Shown here one piece after another: positions 53,859 through 63,153 of a stretch of DNA of 64,000 bases (positions are counted from its first letter, which is position 1; every line of letters starts with the position of its first letter). A program made the position numbers and the translations under genes. The notes beneath the pieces are model-generated. The model saw nothing but the letters and a program-made list of their open reading frames with translations. It did no database searches and was not told where the DNA came from. This DNA is from RCC1774 sp050330855 (GTDB lineage: Bacteria > Cyanobacteriota > Cyanobacteriia > Thermosynechococcales > Thermosynechococcaceae), in NCBI GenBank assembly GCA_050330855.1, contig JBHJNL010000050.1, forward strand, positions 1 through 64,000. Direction: 5' to 3'.

Positions 53859-55364
53859 ATGTTGCTCACTGCCCGACAGTTATTGAGTTTTCAACGCTGT
53901 CAGCGCCAAACCTATCTCGATACCTTTGGCGATCTGCAACAGAAGGCAGACCCTAGCGATTTTTTAACGAAGCTGAGGCAAGATCGAGCGCAGCACCAGC
54001 AAGAATTTTTAGCCAACTATACCTGGGAGAAGCCGAGCTATCCGCCCCGTGATTGGTCTGCTGGTGCCCAGGCGACGCTAGATCTCATGCAGAGGGGCGT
54101 CGAGCAGATTCATCGTGGCATTCTGAAGGTGACCACTGAACCCGATTTAACCTTAGTGGCGATCCCCGACCTGTTAACCAAGGTGCCTGGGGATTCTTTT
54201 TTAGGGGATTGGCAGTATGTGCCCACTTCGATCCAGCTCAGTAAGCGCCCGAAGCTGGAGTATCAACTTTTGGCGACCTTTCAGGCTCTGGTGCTGGCCG
54301 ATTGTCAAGGGGCTTGGCCTGAAACAGCCTACCTGTATTTGCGAGAGCGGGGCTGGTATACCGTTGATCTTGAGAAAAATCGCCCCAAGTTAGCGGCTCT
54401 GATGACTGATCTCATTGCGCTGCTGCGTGAGGGGACAGAGCCGGAGGCGTTCATTGTCAATAACCGCTGCAGTCTGTGCGGCTGGTACGACTCCTGTTAT
54501 ACAACGGCGAAGTCGCAGCAGCATCTATCCCTTATTCCGGGCATTACGCCGAGCCGCTATCCGATGCTGCAGGCTCACAATCTCAATACAGCAGAAGACA
54601 TTGCGGCCCTAACGCCGGCTTCTCTGCAAGCCCTAACGGGCTTTGGTAAAGAGGTGGCAACCAAGATGGTCCATCAGGCCCAAGCATTTGTGCATCATCA
54701 ACCCATTGCGATCGCAACCCATCCCCCTGGTTATGAGCCGCTGTTGCCGACGGCCCCGGTCGAGCTTTACTTCGATATCGAAGCAGAACCGAGCCTCAAT
54801 TTGGCTTATCTGCACGGCGTTTTAGTCATTAATCATGAGACGCAAGACCAAACGTTTTATCCGCTGCTGGCTGAGGCTCCAGAAGGCGAACAGCAGGTGT
54901 GGGAGCAGTTTTTAGATCTGGTACAGCGCTATCCTGACGCCCCTATCTTTCATTTTTGTGCCTATGAAGTGCAAACGGTGGAGCGACTGGCTCGCCTCTA
55001 CAATACGCCCATGCCATTGATTGAGTCGCTATTAGAGCGGTTTGTCGACCTCCATATTTGGGTGACTAAAACGGCGGTCTTACCCATTGAAAGCTATACC
55101 CTGAAGCTGATTGCTCGCTGGATTGGATTTGAATGGCGCAACTCAGAAGCTAACGGTGCCCAGTCAATTTACTGGTATAGTCAATGGCTAGAAACTTGCG
55201 ATCGCACCTTTCTCGACACCATTGTTCACTACAACGAAGACGACTGCCGTGCAACCTACTACGTCAGAGATTGGCTCACCCAGTTTTTGGCGCAGCAGCC
55301 GATTCCACCGAGCGCACAACCCCTTGAGCCTGCCCTTGCTATTCTTGACTCCAGTGACCCATAA
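53859..55364 (+). CDS. TM0106-family RecB-like / RNase H-like nuclease
   Basis: 501 residues. A Cas4/RecB-like N-terminal domain (LTARQLLSFQRC, later CSLCGWYDSC, four Cys that could hold an iron-sulfur cluster) is followed by a helix-hairpin-helix region (SLIPGITPSRYPML, LTPASLQALTGFGKEVATKM) and a DEDD exonuclease-like domain (LYFDIEAEP, FHFCAYEVQTV, HYNEDDCRATYY). ATG 53859 fits the family better than the longer frame. No cas genes are near, so this is probably a DNA-repair nuclease. Confidence 0.83.
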   Translation: MLLTARQLLSFQRCQRQTYLDTFGDLQQKADPSDFLTKLRQDRAQHQQEFLANYTWEKPSYPPRDWSAGAQATLDLMQRGVEQIHRGILKVTTEPDLTLVAIPDLLTKVPGDSFLGDWQYVPTSIQLSKRPKLEYQLLATFQALVLADCQGAWPETAYLYLRERGWYTVDLEKNRPKLAALMTDLIALLREGTEPEAFIVNNRCSLCGWYDSCYTTAKSQQHLSLIPGITPSRYPMLQAHNLNTAEDIAALTPASLQALTGFGKEVATKMVHQAQAFVHHQPIAIATHPPGYEPLLPTAPVELYFDIEAEPSLNLAYLHGVLVINHETQDQTFYPLLAEAPEGEQQVWEQFLDLVQRYPDAPIFHFCAYEVQTVERLARLYNTPMPLIESLLERFVDLHIWVTKTAVLPIESYTLKLIARWIGFEWRNSEANGAQSIYWYSQWLETCDRTFLDTIVHYNEDDCRATYYVRDWLTQFLAQQPIPPSAQPLEPALAILDSSDP

Positions 55365-55956
55365 CCTTCGATATTGCTGCCTGCTCTGCCTCGTGGTGAG
55401 TCTGGGAAGCTGTCATTCAAAACCCAAGGTGCAGACACCCCCGGCACCTTTGACACCTCCAACACCTTCGACATCTGTAAAACCGGCGGTTGTAGGCCAA
55501 GCCCTCGTCAGTAATCAAAAAATAGTTGAAGTTATGCTGCCCAAAGGATGGAGCAATCAACTGACCCAAGACGATTCCTTTGATCTGAAAGCCGCAAATG
55601 CCTCGAAGGATGCCTATTTGACCGTACAGACTAGCGCTAAGCGAGACTTGTCACAGCTCAGCTTAAAAGAATTTGCTCGCATCGGTCGCAAAGCAGGCAT
55701 TCCCACTATGACCGATCTCAATATTACAGGGCCGACGGAGGTGACCGCCGTGAACGGCTATCCCGCCATTCAATACCAATTTCGGGGCAAAGTGGACGGC
55801 ATAGACACCGTCCTTCTGCACACGGCGATTGAATCACCGAAGTACTTTCATCAGATTTTGGTGGGAGCCTCTAGCGCTGCCTTTGAGCGCCAACAAAAGA
55901 CGTTCCAAAGCCTCATTCAGACGTTTAAAGATCTTTCAGTAACGGCGTCTAAATAG
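55354..55956 (+). CDS. Putative lipoprotein, function unknown
   Basis: About 200 residues from GTG 55354. The start MTHNLRYCCLLCLVVSLGSC gives a short lipoprotein signal with lipobox SLGSC and overlaps the nuclease stop by 11 bases. A Pro/Thr-rich linker precedes a domain resembling the PsbP/DUF1795-like fold by pattern (VMLPKGWSNQLTQDDSFDLK, GYPAIQYQFRGKVDG, FERQQKTFQSLIQTFK). That resemblance is weak. Confidence 0.65.
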   Translation: MTHNLRYCCLLCLVVSLGSCHSKPKVQTPPAPLTPPTPSTSVKPAVVGQALVSNQKIVEVMLPKGWSNQLTQDDSFDLKAANASKDAYLTVQTSAKRDLSQLSLKEFARIGRKAGIPTMTDLNITGPTEVTAVNGYPAIQYQFRGKVDGIDTVLLHTAIESPKYFHQILVGASSAAFERQQKTFQSLIQTFKDLSVTASK

Positions 55957-55976
55957 TCAAAATTACCCGGCCCGTG

Positions 55977-56168
55977 CTACTTACGCTTCCCCGTTGCTAG
56001 CTCTAGTTCAGCAAGGCGAAACGTGACCATCTTGGTCCAGTTGCCCCCCTCAAAGGTAACGGCAGCATGACCATCGGTGACGCGCTGCACCTGACCTTCA
56101 AACCCGAAGTAGGTATCAGAGTCATTGACGACACGAACAGCGGAACCAGGAAAGATAGAAGGGGTCAT
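55977..56168 (-). CDS. ndhS: NDH-1 complex subunit S
   Basis: 63 residues with an SH3-like fold: GSAVRVVNDSDTYFGFEGQV, then VTFEGGNWTKMVTFRLAELE, which are the NdhS hallmarks. NdhS forms part of the ferredoxin docking site of the photosynthetic NDH-1 complex and so supports cyclic electron flow and respiration. Confidence 0.88.
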   Translation of the reverse strand: MTPSIFPGSAVRVVNDSDTYFGFEGQVQRVTDGHAAVTFEGGNWTKMVTFRLAELELATGKRK

Positions 56169-56260
56169 GGGCTTGCATCAGTTACCGAACGTCCCTATCT
56201 TACAGAAGAATTCGGCCTGTCGTCTCTTTCCGGTTCGGCAGGTGTCCACCTCACCTGTCG

Positions 56261-58096
56261 TTAGTTGATCGGAGGTGGTGCTGTCTCTACGAGTCCCTCA
56301 TTCTTAGGATCGGTGGGAGACCGGAGTTCTAATGGATGGCTCGGTGGAATCTTTTTCAACGCAATCAAAGACTCAACCACCGCTTTTACCGCTGGAGCCG
56401 CACTGGTGGAGCCAAAGGCGTTCCCTGCAGTGGGTTCATCAATGACGGCAAGGACAACATACTGCGGTTTGTCTAAGGGAAACAGCGACACAAAACTCGT
56501 CACCTTACCGCTGTTGTAGCGTCCTCCACTAGCTTTCTGGGCGGTGCCTGTTTTGCCGCCGAGACGATAGCCCGGAATCCGGGCGACTCTGCCAGTACCG
56601 TTCTCGACGACGCTGCCCATCATCTTATGCACCTGGTTCGCCGTCTCTTCTGAGAAAACACGCCGGGGCTTAGCGAAGTCTGATTTTTTGACCAATCTCC
56701 CCGAATCATCCTGCAGCCCTGCCGTGAGGTGGGGTGTGACCAACATGCCGCCGTTGGCAATCGCCGCATGGAGCTGAGCCATTTGCATCGGTGTTACCGA
56801 AAAACCTTGACCAAAGGCGGTCGTGGCAGACTCAATGGCGTAGTCAATAAACTGCTGCTTCTTTTTGAACTGTCCGGGGGTTTCAAAGGGTAAATCAGTG
56901 CCTGTAATCTCGCCAATGCCAATTTTTTTCAACGAATCGTAATAGGTCGTGCGCTGCACCCGCTCCATAATGCGGACCATGCCGACGTTACTAGAGTTTT
57001 CAAGGACTTGGGTAATGCTGAGGACGCCCCGGCCCTTGCGATCATAGTTACCAATGGGCCATCCCCCCACCTGAATTTGATCGGCATCTTGAACGCGGTC
57101 TGTGGGTTTGATGGCCTTGGCATCTAGTGCGATCGCAACGTTGATGGGTTTAAAGGTCGAACCCGGTTCGTAGAGATCCGAAACGGCCCAATTTTTGAAC
57201 AGAGATGTATCCGCCTCATAAAAGCGCTCTGGGTCAAAGGTGGGTTCAGACGCGACCGCCTCTAAAGACCCATCCTTAACGTTCATGACAATGAGCGTGC
57301 CCCGCCGGGCGCGGAACTGGGTCAATTGCTTTTTGAGAGCGGCCCGCGCCGCTCGCTGGAGAGGCAAATTCAAAGTGAGCTGGAGACTGCGATCTCGGGT
57401 CGAGAGCGGCTGATCAGGAAAATAATCGGGCAGAAAGGAGCCAAGGCCATCGCGGGAGACCTTGTCCTGCGGCGGTTGTGACAGCAGCGACGACTGCTGA
57501 CTGTATTCAACCCCGGCCTGACCCTCGCCATCGGCATTGACGTAGCCCACCAAATTCGAGGTCAGTTCTTCCTGGGGATAGACCCGCCGCCAACCTGGGG
57601 TTAGCTCGATGCCGTCTAGCAATAGCTTACGAATGTCCTGAGCTTTATCTTCTGATAGACCCCGAGAGATAGAAATACCACTGCGTTGCGTTTTAAAGCG
57701 TTGCTGGAGCGCTGCAGGCGACTGCCCAATCACAGGAGCTAGTACCTTGGCAATCTCGGCTCCTGACTTCTTGAATAGAAAGGGGTGGGCAAAGAGACGA
57801 AAAACAGGCTCATCTTTCGCTAAAATATCGCCCGCTTGATTCACAATCGGATTCCGGCTCACGTAGGGGGTGAGCTTTGTCATTTGCTGAACCTGTGCCT
57901 TGGCTTTGAGGCGTGGCCCCTGATCGATTTGGAGATAGACCAAACGAGCCGCCAGCCCCACTTGACCCAGCACCAATACAGACCAGATCCATAACAGGCG
58001 CTGCTGCCGTCCCTGGGGCAGATGGGGTGGCTCAGCCTGAATGCGGGATTTAATCGCATTGCGACGGGAGCGATTCTGATCAGGTGAGGCGCGCAT
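56261..58096 (-). CDS. ftsI: Cell-division transpeptidase (penicillin-binding protein 2 / FtsI)
   Basis: 611 residues: a short cytoplasmic tail, one membrane helix (LLWIWSVLVLGQVGLAARLVY), a dimerisation domain, then the transpeptidase with Ser-x-x-Lys in GSTFKPINVA, SSN in LENSSNVGM, and KTGTAQK. It cross-links septal peptidoglycan. The ftsL-like gene ends two bases before its start, and rsmH lies further upstream, so this is a compact dcw segment. Confidence 0.93.
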   Translation of the reverse strand: MRASPDQNRSRRNAIKSRIQAEPPHLPQGRQQRLLWIWSVLVLGQVGLAARLVYLQIDQGPRLKAKAQVQQMTKLTPYVSRNPIVNQAGDILAKDEPVFRLFAHPFLFKKSGAEIAKVLAPVIGQSPAALQQRFKTQRSGISISRGLSEDKAQDIRKLLLDGIELTPGWRRVYPQEELTSNLVGYVNADGEGQAGVEYSQQSSLLSQPPQDKVSRDGLGSFLPDYFPDQPLSTRDRSLQLTLNLPLQRAARAALKKQLTQFRARRGTLIVMNVKDGSLEAVASEPTFDPERFYEADTSLFKNWAVSDLYEPGSTFKPINVAIALDAKAIKPTDRVQDADQIQVGGWPIGNYDRKGRGVLSITQVLENSSNVGMVRIMERVQRTTYYDSLKKIGIGEITGTDLPFETPGQFKKKQQFIDYAIESATTAFGQGFSVTPMQMAQLHAAIANGGMLVTPHLTAGLQDDSGRLVKKSDFAKPRRVFSEETANQVHKMMGSVVENGTGRVARIPGYRLGGKTGTAQKASGGRYNSGKVTSFVSLFPLDKPQYVVLAVIDEPTAGNAFGSTSAAPAVKAVVESLIALKKIPPSHPLELRSPTDPKNEGLVETAPPPIN

Positions 58097-58098
58097 AT

Positions 58099-58551
58099 TT
58101 AATAGCCAATCGGGGACATACGGATCGGAGGACGAGGATCAGCAGCGGCAGGCTGAGGTAGTGGAGCAGCCTCTGGCTTTACGAAGAGCGTATTGTGAGG
58201 TCCCTTCGGCGTCAATCCCACTGGATTCACTTCGGCATTGTCGGTGAGGTGATGACGACGAGATTCGTTCTGCAGCAGCAGATTGCGCTCATTCCGCTTT
58301 AGGTTTTCGAGCTGTGCATAGGTTTTGCCCCAATTTTTTTGGGTATAGACGCTCCAGCCATAGAGCGGCAATAAACTCAGGGTCAAAACGATGACCAAGG
58401 GAGTTGAAACCTTACGCAGACCCAGCAAGAGCCTAAGCCACGGGGGAGATTGGGGTGCCGTGTCGACGACCTCAAGATGGCGACGAGGAGAACTGCTAGA
58501 CGGCAGCGAAACGGGTGGGACGGATTTGTTTTTTTTAGGGGCTGCAAGCAT
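58099..58551 (-). CDS. ftsL: FtsL-like divisome protein
   Basis: 150 residues: a cytoplasmic region, one helix (VIVLTLSLLPLYGWSVYTQ), a short coiled coil (GKTYAQLENLKRNERNLLLQNE) and a Pro-rich tail. The position between rsmH and ftsI, together with this topology, identifies FtsL, which is poorly conserved in sequence. GGAGGAG lies 10 bases before the ATG. Confidence 0.78.
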   Translation of the reverse strand: MLAAPKKNKSVPPVSLPSSSSPRRHLEVVDTAPQSPPWLRLLLGLRKVSTPLVIVLTLSLLPLYGWSVYTQKNWGKTYAQLENLKRNERNLLLQNESRRHHLTDNAEVNPVGLTPKGPHNTLFVKPEAAPLPQPAAADPRPPIRMSPIGY

Positions 58552-58584
58552 CTCAGAAATACTCCTCCACAGGGGACAGACATA

Positions 58585-58679
58585 GGGGTAAACACAAGAA
58601 AGACGCCTTGATTACCCCTCTCAAACCGCAACTTACTGTGTATCACTCTGCACTATCAATGCATAAAAACGGCGTCTTT
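58585..58679 (-). promoter_or_regulatory. Structured rsmH-ftsL spacer with overlapping stems
   Basis: Two pairings share bases. GGGGTAA (58585-58591) pairs with TTACCCC (58612-58618). The loop they enclose contains AAAGACGCC, which can pair with GGCGTCTTT near 58672-58680. The pairings interlock like a pseudoknot or act as alternatives. The segment lies on the minus-strand transcript between rsmH and ftsL, where it might tune ftsL-ftsI expression. Confidence 0.4.
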
Positions 58680-58716
58680 GCTAGTTTTCTTGTTCTTTTT
58701 TCATGAGTTCACCCCT

Positions 58717-59628
58717 CTAGGTCGGCGGTTGCTCAGTCTCGGCGCTCTCCTTTGGGAGCCTCTGGGCCAGCCTTAGCTTTGCCGATCGGGCGCGGGGATT
58801 GGCTCTAATTTCGTCTTGAGTGGCGATCAGGGGCTTTTTTGTTAGAACCTGCACTTGGGGAACCGCCCGAAGCTGATGCTTGACGATGCGGTCTTCGAGG
58901 CTATGGAAGCTAATCATGCCAATAATGCCTCCTGGTCTGAGCCACAGTGGGGCCTGCTGCACAAAGGTCTCAATGCTGTTTAGCTCTTCGTTGACGGCAA
59001 TGCGGAGAGCCTGGAATACGCGAGTCGCAGGATGAATCCGATGGCGTCGAGATGATTTGGATTTGGGCATTGCTTTTGCAATTGCATCGGCAAGTTCCCC
59101 AGTGGTGTGAAAGGGACGCTGGGCGACAATGTGGCGCGCAATCCGTCGAGAAAAGCGCTCTTCCCCATAATGGAAGAACATATCGGCCAATGTCTTTTCT
59201 GAACGTCTATTGATCAAATCGGCTGCAGTGATGTCTTGGCGCTGATCCATACGCATATCGAGGGGCGCATCATACCGGAAGCTAAAGCCGCGTTCTGGGT
59301 GATCGAGCTGGGCAGAACTAACGCCAAAGTCAGCAATGATGCCATCAAATCGGGTTGGACCGGGATCATATTGGGCAAAGTTGCCCTGCCAGAACTCAAC
59401 TCGGTCGAGAAATAGAGTCAGCTTCTCACGAGCCGCCGCTAACGCATGGCTATCTCGATCTAAAGCAGTGATGCGAAGGGTGGGTATTGTCGATAGCATT
59501 AGATAGCTGTGCCCACCGCCGCCCACGGTGGCATCTAGATAGTGGCCGTTCTCACGGAGTGCGATCCCCTCTAGCAACGCTTGGCTGAGGACCGGGACGT
59601 GATAGGTCTGATTGTTAGAAGGGGCCAC
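58717..59628 (-). CDS. rsmH: 16S rRNA (cytosine-1402 N4) methyltransferase
   Basis: 303 residues. It opens HVPVLSQALLEGIA with SAM motif YLDATVGGGGHS, then GIIADFGVSSAQLDHPERGFSFR and the C-terminal ISFHSLEDRIVK, all typical of RsmH (MraW). It methylates C1402 in the ribosomal decoding site. First gene of the rsmH-ftsL-ftsI group; mraZ is absent upstream. Divergent from the tocopherol cyclase gene. Confidence 0.94.
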   Translation of the reverse strand: MAPSNNQTYHVPVLSQALLEGIALRENGHYLDATVGGGGHSYLMLSTIPTLRITALDRDSHALAAAREKLTLFLDRVEFWQGNFAQYDPGPTRFDGIIADFGVSSAQLDHPERGFSFRYDAPLDMRMDQRQDITAADLINRRSEKTLADMFFHYGEERFSRRIARHIVAQRPFHTTGELADAIAKAMPKSKSSRRHRIHPATRVFQALRIAVNEELNSIETFVQQAPLWLRPGGIIGMISFHSLEDRIVKHQLRAVPQVQVLTKKPLIATQDEIRANPRARSAKLRLAQRLPKESAETEQPPT

Positions 59629-59667
59629 AGATTATTTGCATGATGATCAAACTAAAGGATAGCCGCA

Positions 59668-60813
59668 ATGGCTCTTGAGTCGCGACAAAATTTAATGCGT
59701 ACCCCCCACAGTGGCTATCACTGGGATGGGGGCGATCGCAGATTCTTTGAGGGCTGGTACTTCCGCATCACGCTTCCTGAGCAGCGACAAACCTTTGCCT
59801 TTATGTATTCCATTGAAGACCCCATTGGCGGCCAGCCCTACAGCGGCGGGGGCGCTCAAATCTTGGGGCCAGAGGATCAGTATCTCTGTCGAACCTTCCC
59901 GGATACGCGCAGCTTTTGGGCCTGGGGTGCGCCCCACGGCACCGGGCCACTGGGGCTAGGCCATTGGGGAAAAACCACGTTACAAAGGCAGCCTGAATAT
60001 CTCTCTGCCGAGATCTTTAAGCACTGCGTTCAAGAAGGATATCAGGGGACAGCAATGCAGCACCAAGGTCGTCTCACCGATCCCGGCACAGGAGACGTTG
60101 CCCAGTGGTATTACGAAACCAAGCCCCTCTACGGCTGGGGAGATGCTGGGAAAGCGCAAAAATCAACGGCAGGGCTACTCTCATTTTTGCCTGTGTTTGA
60201 ACCGGGCTGGCAAATCATGATGGCCCACGGCCTCTCGTCGGGCTGGGTGGACTGGAAAGGGCAGCGCTATACCTTTGCAGATGCCCCGGCCTACACCGAA
60301 AAAAACTGGGGGGGAGCCTTCCCGCAGAAATGGTTTTGGTTGAACTGCAACTGTTTTGAAAACCAGCCCGATCTGGCCCTCACCGCTGCTGCCGGTCGGC
60401 GCGGTGTCCTCTGGTGGATGGAGTCAGTGGGCATGATTGGCATCCACCATCAGGGCCAGTTCTATGAGTTTGCCCCTTGGAATGCTGAAATCTCTTGGCA
60501 GGTTGCACCTTGGGGCTACTGGCAGATGACAGCCCACAATGATGACTATGCCGTGGAGCTAGTGGGGAGATGCAATCGCAACGGCACTCCCCTCCGCGCC
60601 CCCACCCAAAATGGATTGCTCTATATCTGCCGTGACACCATGCATGGCCAGCTTCATTTGCGGCTCACCTCACGCCATCAGCAAGGCTCTACCGTGCTCA
60701 TTAATGCCCACAGCAACCTCTGTGGCCTAGAGGTGGGTGGCAACCCCTGGGAGACCGACTGGCAGCAGTCAGCAAGCCCCCTTGAATCAACCCATTTTCT
60801 CCGGCCTGCCTAG
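59668..60813 (+). CDS. Tocopherol cyclase
   Basis: 381 residues. It closes the chromanol ring in tocopherol synthesis. The family blocks HSGYHWDGGDRRFFEGWYFR at the N-terminus, AYTEKNWGGAFPQKWFW in the middle and the C-terminal GLEVGGNPW agree with plant VTE1 and cyanobacterial homologues such as Slr1737. The chlP gene at 20976 supplies the phytyl side chain for the same product. Confidence 0.92.
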   Translation: MALESRQNLMRTPHSGYHWDGGDRRFFEGWYFRITLPEQRQTFAFMYSIEDPIGGQPYSGGGAQILGPEDQYLCRTFPDTRSFWAWGAPHGTGPLGLGHWGKTTLQRQPEYLSAEIFKHCVQEGYQGTAMQHQGRLTDPGTGDVAQWYYETKPLYGWGDAGKAQKSTAGLLSFLPVFEPGWQIMMAHGLSSGWVDWKGQRYTFADAPAYTEKNWGGAFPQKWFWLNCNCFENQPDLALTAAAGRRGVLWWMESVGMIGIHHQGQFYEFAPWNAEISWQVAPWGYWQMTAHNDDYAVELVGRCNRNGTPLRAPTQNGLLYICRDTMHGQLHLRLTSRHQQGSTVLINAHSNLCGLEVGGNPWETDWQQSASPLESTHFLRPA

Positions 60814-60861
60814 CCTAGAATGACTGGCGACGGGTCACACCTCGCAACTCTCCCACCGTGA

Positions 60862-61305
60862 TCACCGAATTCCCGTTCCATAGGCAATCACCTCAATGGA
60901 GAGAATACCTGAGTCGCCGCTGCTTGAACCAATGGTCGCTGTTTCTAAGCGAACATTAATCACTTTTTTAGCTCCCCATCGGATCGCCTCTTCTTTCATC
61001 CGCAAGAGCGCTTCCCGACGCCCCCGATCTAACAGGCTGTCGTAGGCAAAAATTTGACCGCCGACAATCTTGCTGAGACTGGCTAAAAAGGTCTTGAAGT
61101 AGTCGGATGAAATCACAACACTGCCTACAAAAAGCTGTGCGCCTTCAGCCTCAGGAAAAGGCTGCTTCGCACCGATGTTGTAAACCGGCACACTCAGGGT
61201 GCGACGCTCACGCTCTTTGATGCTGGCGTAGTGTTTCTGTTCAGCCGCATTACCCGCCAGATAGCCCAGCGCCAACAGGCTCAGAAAAACAAATAGTTGC
61301 AGCAT
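60862..61305 (-). CDS. YbjQ-like protein with membrane anchor
   Basis: 147 residues. An N-terminal helix (LFVFLSLLALGYLAGNAA) precedes a YbjQ-type domain: KIVGGQIFAYDSLLDRGRREAL, then GAKKVINVRLETATIG and a GTGIR-like end. It is a paralogue of the next gene upstream, which ends three bases before its start. The YbjQ family forms pentamers of unknown function. Confidence 0.8.
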   Translation of the reverse strand: MLQLFVFLSLLALGYLAGNAAEQKHYASIKERERRTLSVPVYNIGAKQPFPEAEGAQLFVGSVVISSDYFKTFLASLSKIVGGQIFAYDSLLDRGRREALLRMKEEAIRWGAKKVINVRLETATIGSSSGDSGILSIEVIAYGTGIR

Positions 61306-61307
61306 GT

Positions 61308-61658
61308 TCAGTCAACCCTTACTGCAGTGCCATAGGCAAAGAGTTCGGCTGCGCCTTGGGCCACAGAAGAAGTGGCAAAGCGAACATTAACGACGGCATT
61401 CGCCCCCATTTGTGCGGCTTGCTGAAGCATGCGATCGGTCGCTTCTTGGCGGGCTTCTTGCAGCAGTTCGGTATATCCGTGGAGTTCGCCGCCGACCAGA
61501 TTTTTGAATCCTGCCGCGATATCGCGGCCAATGTGTTTGGCGCGAATGGTGCTGCCTTGAACAAGTCCAAAATGTTTGGTGATAGTTTGACCGGGCACCC
61601 CTTCAAGGGTGGTCAGAATGATGGCACCGCGCGGAGCCGGATAGCGTTGCTGAGTCAT
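61308..61658 (-). CDS. YbjQ family protein
   Basis: 116 residues, a plain YbjQ domain (ILTTLEGVPGQTITKHFGLV, then NLVGGELHGYTELLQEARQEA, and GANAVVNVRFATSS). I chose ATG 61658 because the frame upstream of it is not family-like. Operon with the anchored paralogue. Confidence 0.85.
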   Translation of the reverse strand: MTQQRYPAPRGAIILTTLEGVPGQTITKHFGLVQGSTIRAKHIGRDIAAGFKNLVGGELHGYTELLQEARQEATDRMLQQAAQMGANAVVNVRFATSSVAQGAAELFAYGTAVRVD

Positions 61659-61875
61659 AAAGTATCCTCTAAAAGTAATCAGGAGGCTTGAAACCAATGT
61701 GGAGCAGATGTCTAGATAGAGTTTGATTAGGCATCTGTTCATGCTTAAAAGTCCCCATTTCATAATGCCCCCGATCAGCGCTCTGAGAACGTGACGAAGG
61801 CGTGCCCAAGGATTGAGATGAAATGATGAGGCAAAATCCTCGATTGGAACAGTCAGGCAGAAGGAGACGTCGGTG

Positions 61876-61995
61876 ATGATCAAGATTTTGGCGATTTCAG
61901 GCAGTCTCCGTCAGGCTTCTCGCAATATGAGGCTCCTAAAGGCATGTCAGCTTTTGGCATCTGAAGGTACTGCGATTGATATCTTTGACCATTGA
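61876..61995 (+). pseudogene. N-terminal fragment of an NADPH-dependent FMN reductase
   Basis: 39 codons, MIKILAISGSLRQASRNMRL, then LKACQLLASEGTAIDIFDH. This is the FMN-binding start of the SsuE/ChrR-type flavin reductases (ISGSLRxxSxN). The frame then ends at a TGA, and the rest of the domain is missing. An AAGGAG site still precedes it. A transposase fragment on the other strand begins within a few bases, which suggests the gene was cut by an insertion and later deletion. Confidence 0.75.
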
Positions 61996-62162
61996 TATTG
62001 TCTCTACTGGGGTTCGAAGTCTCGCCATCGGTGTCCCATTTCGTTGAAGCGACGACCGCAATCCTTGCATAGATAGTACTGAACCTGAACTACTTGAGCT
62101 GTTCTCAGAGTCTTGGTTCTGTTCTTCACTACGTTCTCGCCGTAACAATGGATACATTGCAT
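61996..62162 (-). pseudogene. N-terminal fragment of a transposase with frameshift
   Basis: From ATG 62162 the frame reads MQCIHCYGENVVKNRTKTLR and on to YYLCKDCGRRFNE, a Cys4 zinc ribbon of InsA/IS1-type transposases. After FNE the family continuation (NGTPMARLRTPVETISM) is found in a neighbouring frame, so one indel is present near 62030. The rest of the transposase is gone and no inverted ends are visible. Confidence 0.75.
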
Positions 62163-62274
62163 GGGACTAAAATTTATGCTGAAAATACATCCTAACAATC
62201 ACTCCTTAAGGCAGTGCCGGAGATGGAGGGTGGTAGGAGAGCGATAATTTTTGGGGCACGTCAGTATGCACCCA

Positions 62275-63135
62275 CTATCGATAGAGACTCAACATAGACT
62301 GAAACGTCGCTACATCAAAACTTCTAGGGTCACCCCGATTTCCTGAGCGATCTACATTTCGGTGCGTTGTAATTCGATTGCCCGGAACCCCTGTTCTCGC
62401 CACCAACCAAGCCAAAGATTGATACTGAGCCTGTGTATAGCCCGAATGTGTAGGTTCCTTGCTCTCTCGCCCGTTTGGCGGCGTTTCCAGTGAAATATGA
62501 TAGGCAAAGTTATTCACCGATGGGGGTAAGCCCGGATTAGTTTTTACCGTTTCAGGGCCGCGATCGCCCTCAAAGACCGAATTCCCTGCCCCAAAAGCCC
62601 GTTTCTCTGGCGGAACGAGATAGATAATCGTGCCATCGAGCCAGATCAGCGCATGATAACTGGCCTGATCGCCATCTTCTGGATGAGGCGTTTGAAAGTG
62701 ATTGATTGCGCTCGTCCCAGACCCCACTGTTTCATGGAGCACAATAATCCAGTCATTTTTAGCGGGTTGACCGGCTGCATCGCGGGCATAGCGCTCCCCA
62801 TAATTACTAGGATGAACCGCAGCCTGAAACTGCTTCGGCTGATAGCCAGTATTTTTAATAGAGGGGGGCACAGTGACAGGTGCCGGAGACACCGCTGTCG
62901 GTGATGTTGCCGCTCCTGGATTAGCCGTCACATAGTCACCCGTTTGAGGCGTCACACCCTCAGAGGTAGGCAGCGCATCTGCAGTAAAAGGATCTGCTGG
63001 AACCGGCTGCAGGTCCACAGTTTGCGGCGGAGATCGGAGTAGATCTAGGGACTCATTACTCTGACGGCTAAATGCCGCCGTGATTACCCCCGTAATCGCG
63101 ATAACAACCGCCAAAAATAGCAAATTTTGCTTCAC
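62275..63135 (-). CDS. N-acetylmuramoyl-L-alanine amidase
   Basis: 286 residues. A signal or anchor helix (LLFLAVVIAITGVITAAFS) and a Pro/Thr-rich linker precede an Amidase_2 domain with zinc ligands in IVLHETVGSG and THRNVDRSGNRGDP, and the substrate-side segment SYHALIWLDGTIIYLVPP. It cleaves the bond between sugar and peptide in peptidoglycan, in the periplasm. The PHP gene lies 18 bases upstream in the same direction. Confidence 0.88.
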   Translation of the reverse strand: MKQNLLFLAVVIAITGVITAAFSRQSNESLDLLRSPPQTVDLQPVPADPFTADALPTSEGVTPQTGDYVTANPGAATSPTAVSPAPVTVPPSIKNTGYQPKQFQAAVHPSNYGERYARDAAGQPAKNDWIIVLHETVGSGTSAINHFQTPHPEDGDQASYHALIWLDGTIIYLVPPEKRAFGAGNSVFEGDRGPETVKTNPGLPPSVNNFAYHISLETPPNGRESKEPTHSGYTQAQYQSLAWLVARTGVPGNRITTHRNVDRSGNRGDPRSFDVATFQSMLSLYR

Positions 63136-63153
63136 AATAGCCCCCCATACCCC

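Noticed and set aside
53859..55364. Cas4-like domain suggesting a CRISPR-Cas locus
   Set aside because: The protein has the longer TM0106 architecture with an RNase H-like half, and no cas genes are nearby. The single repeat-like sequence 1 kb upstream is not enough.
62005..62025. GGGGTTCGAAGTCTCGCC, resembling a tRNA T-arm
   Set aside because: No acceptor or anticodon arm fits around it, and the bases are accounted for by the transposase fragment.
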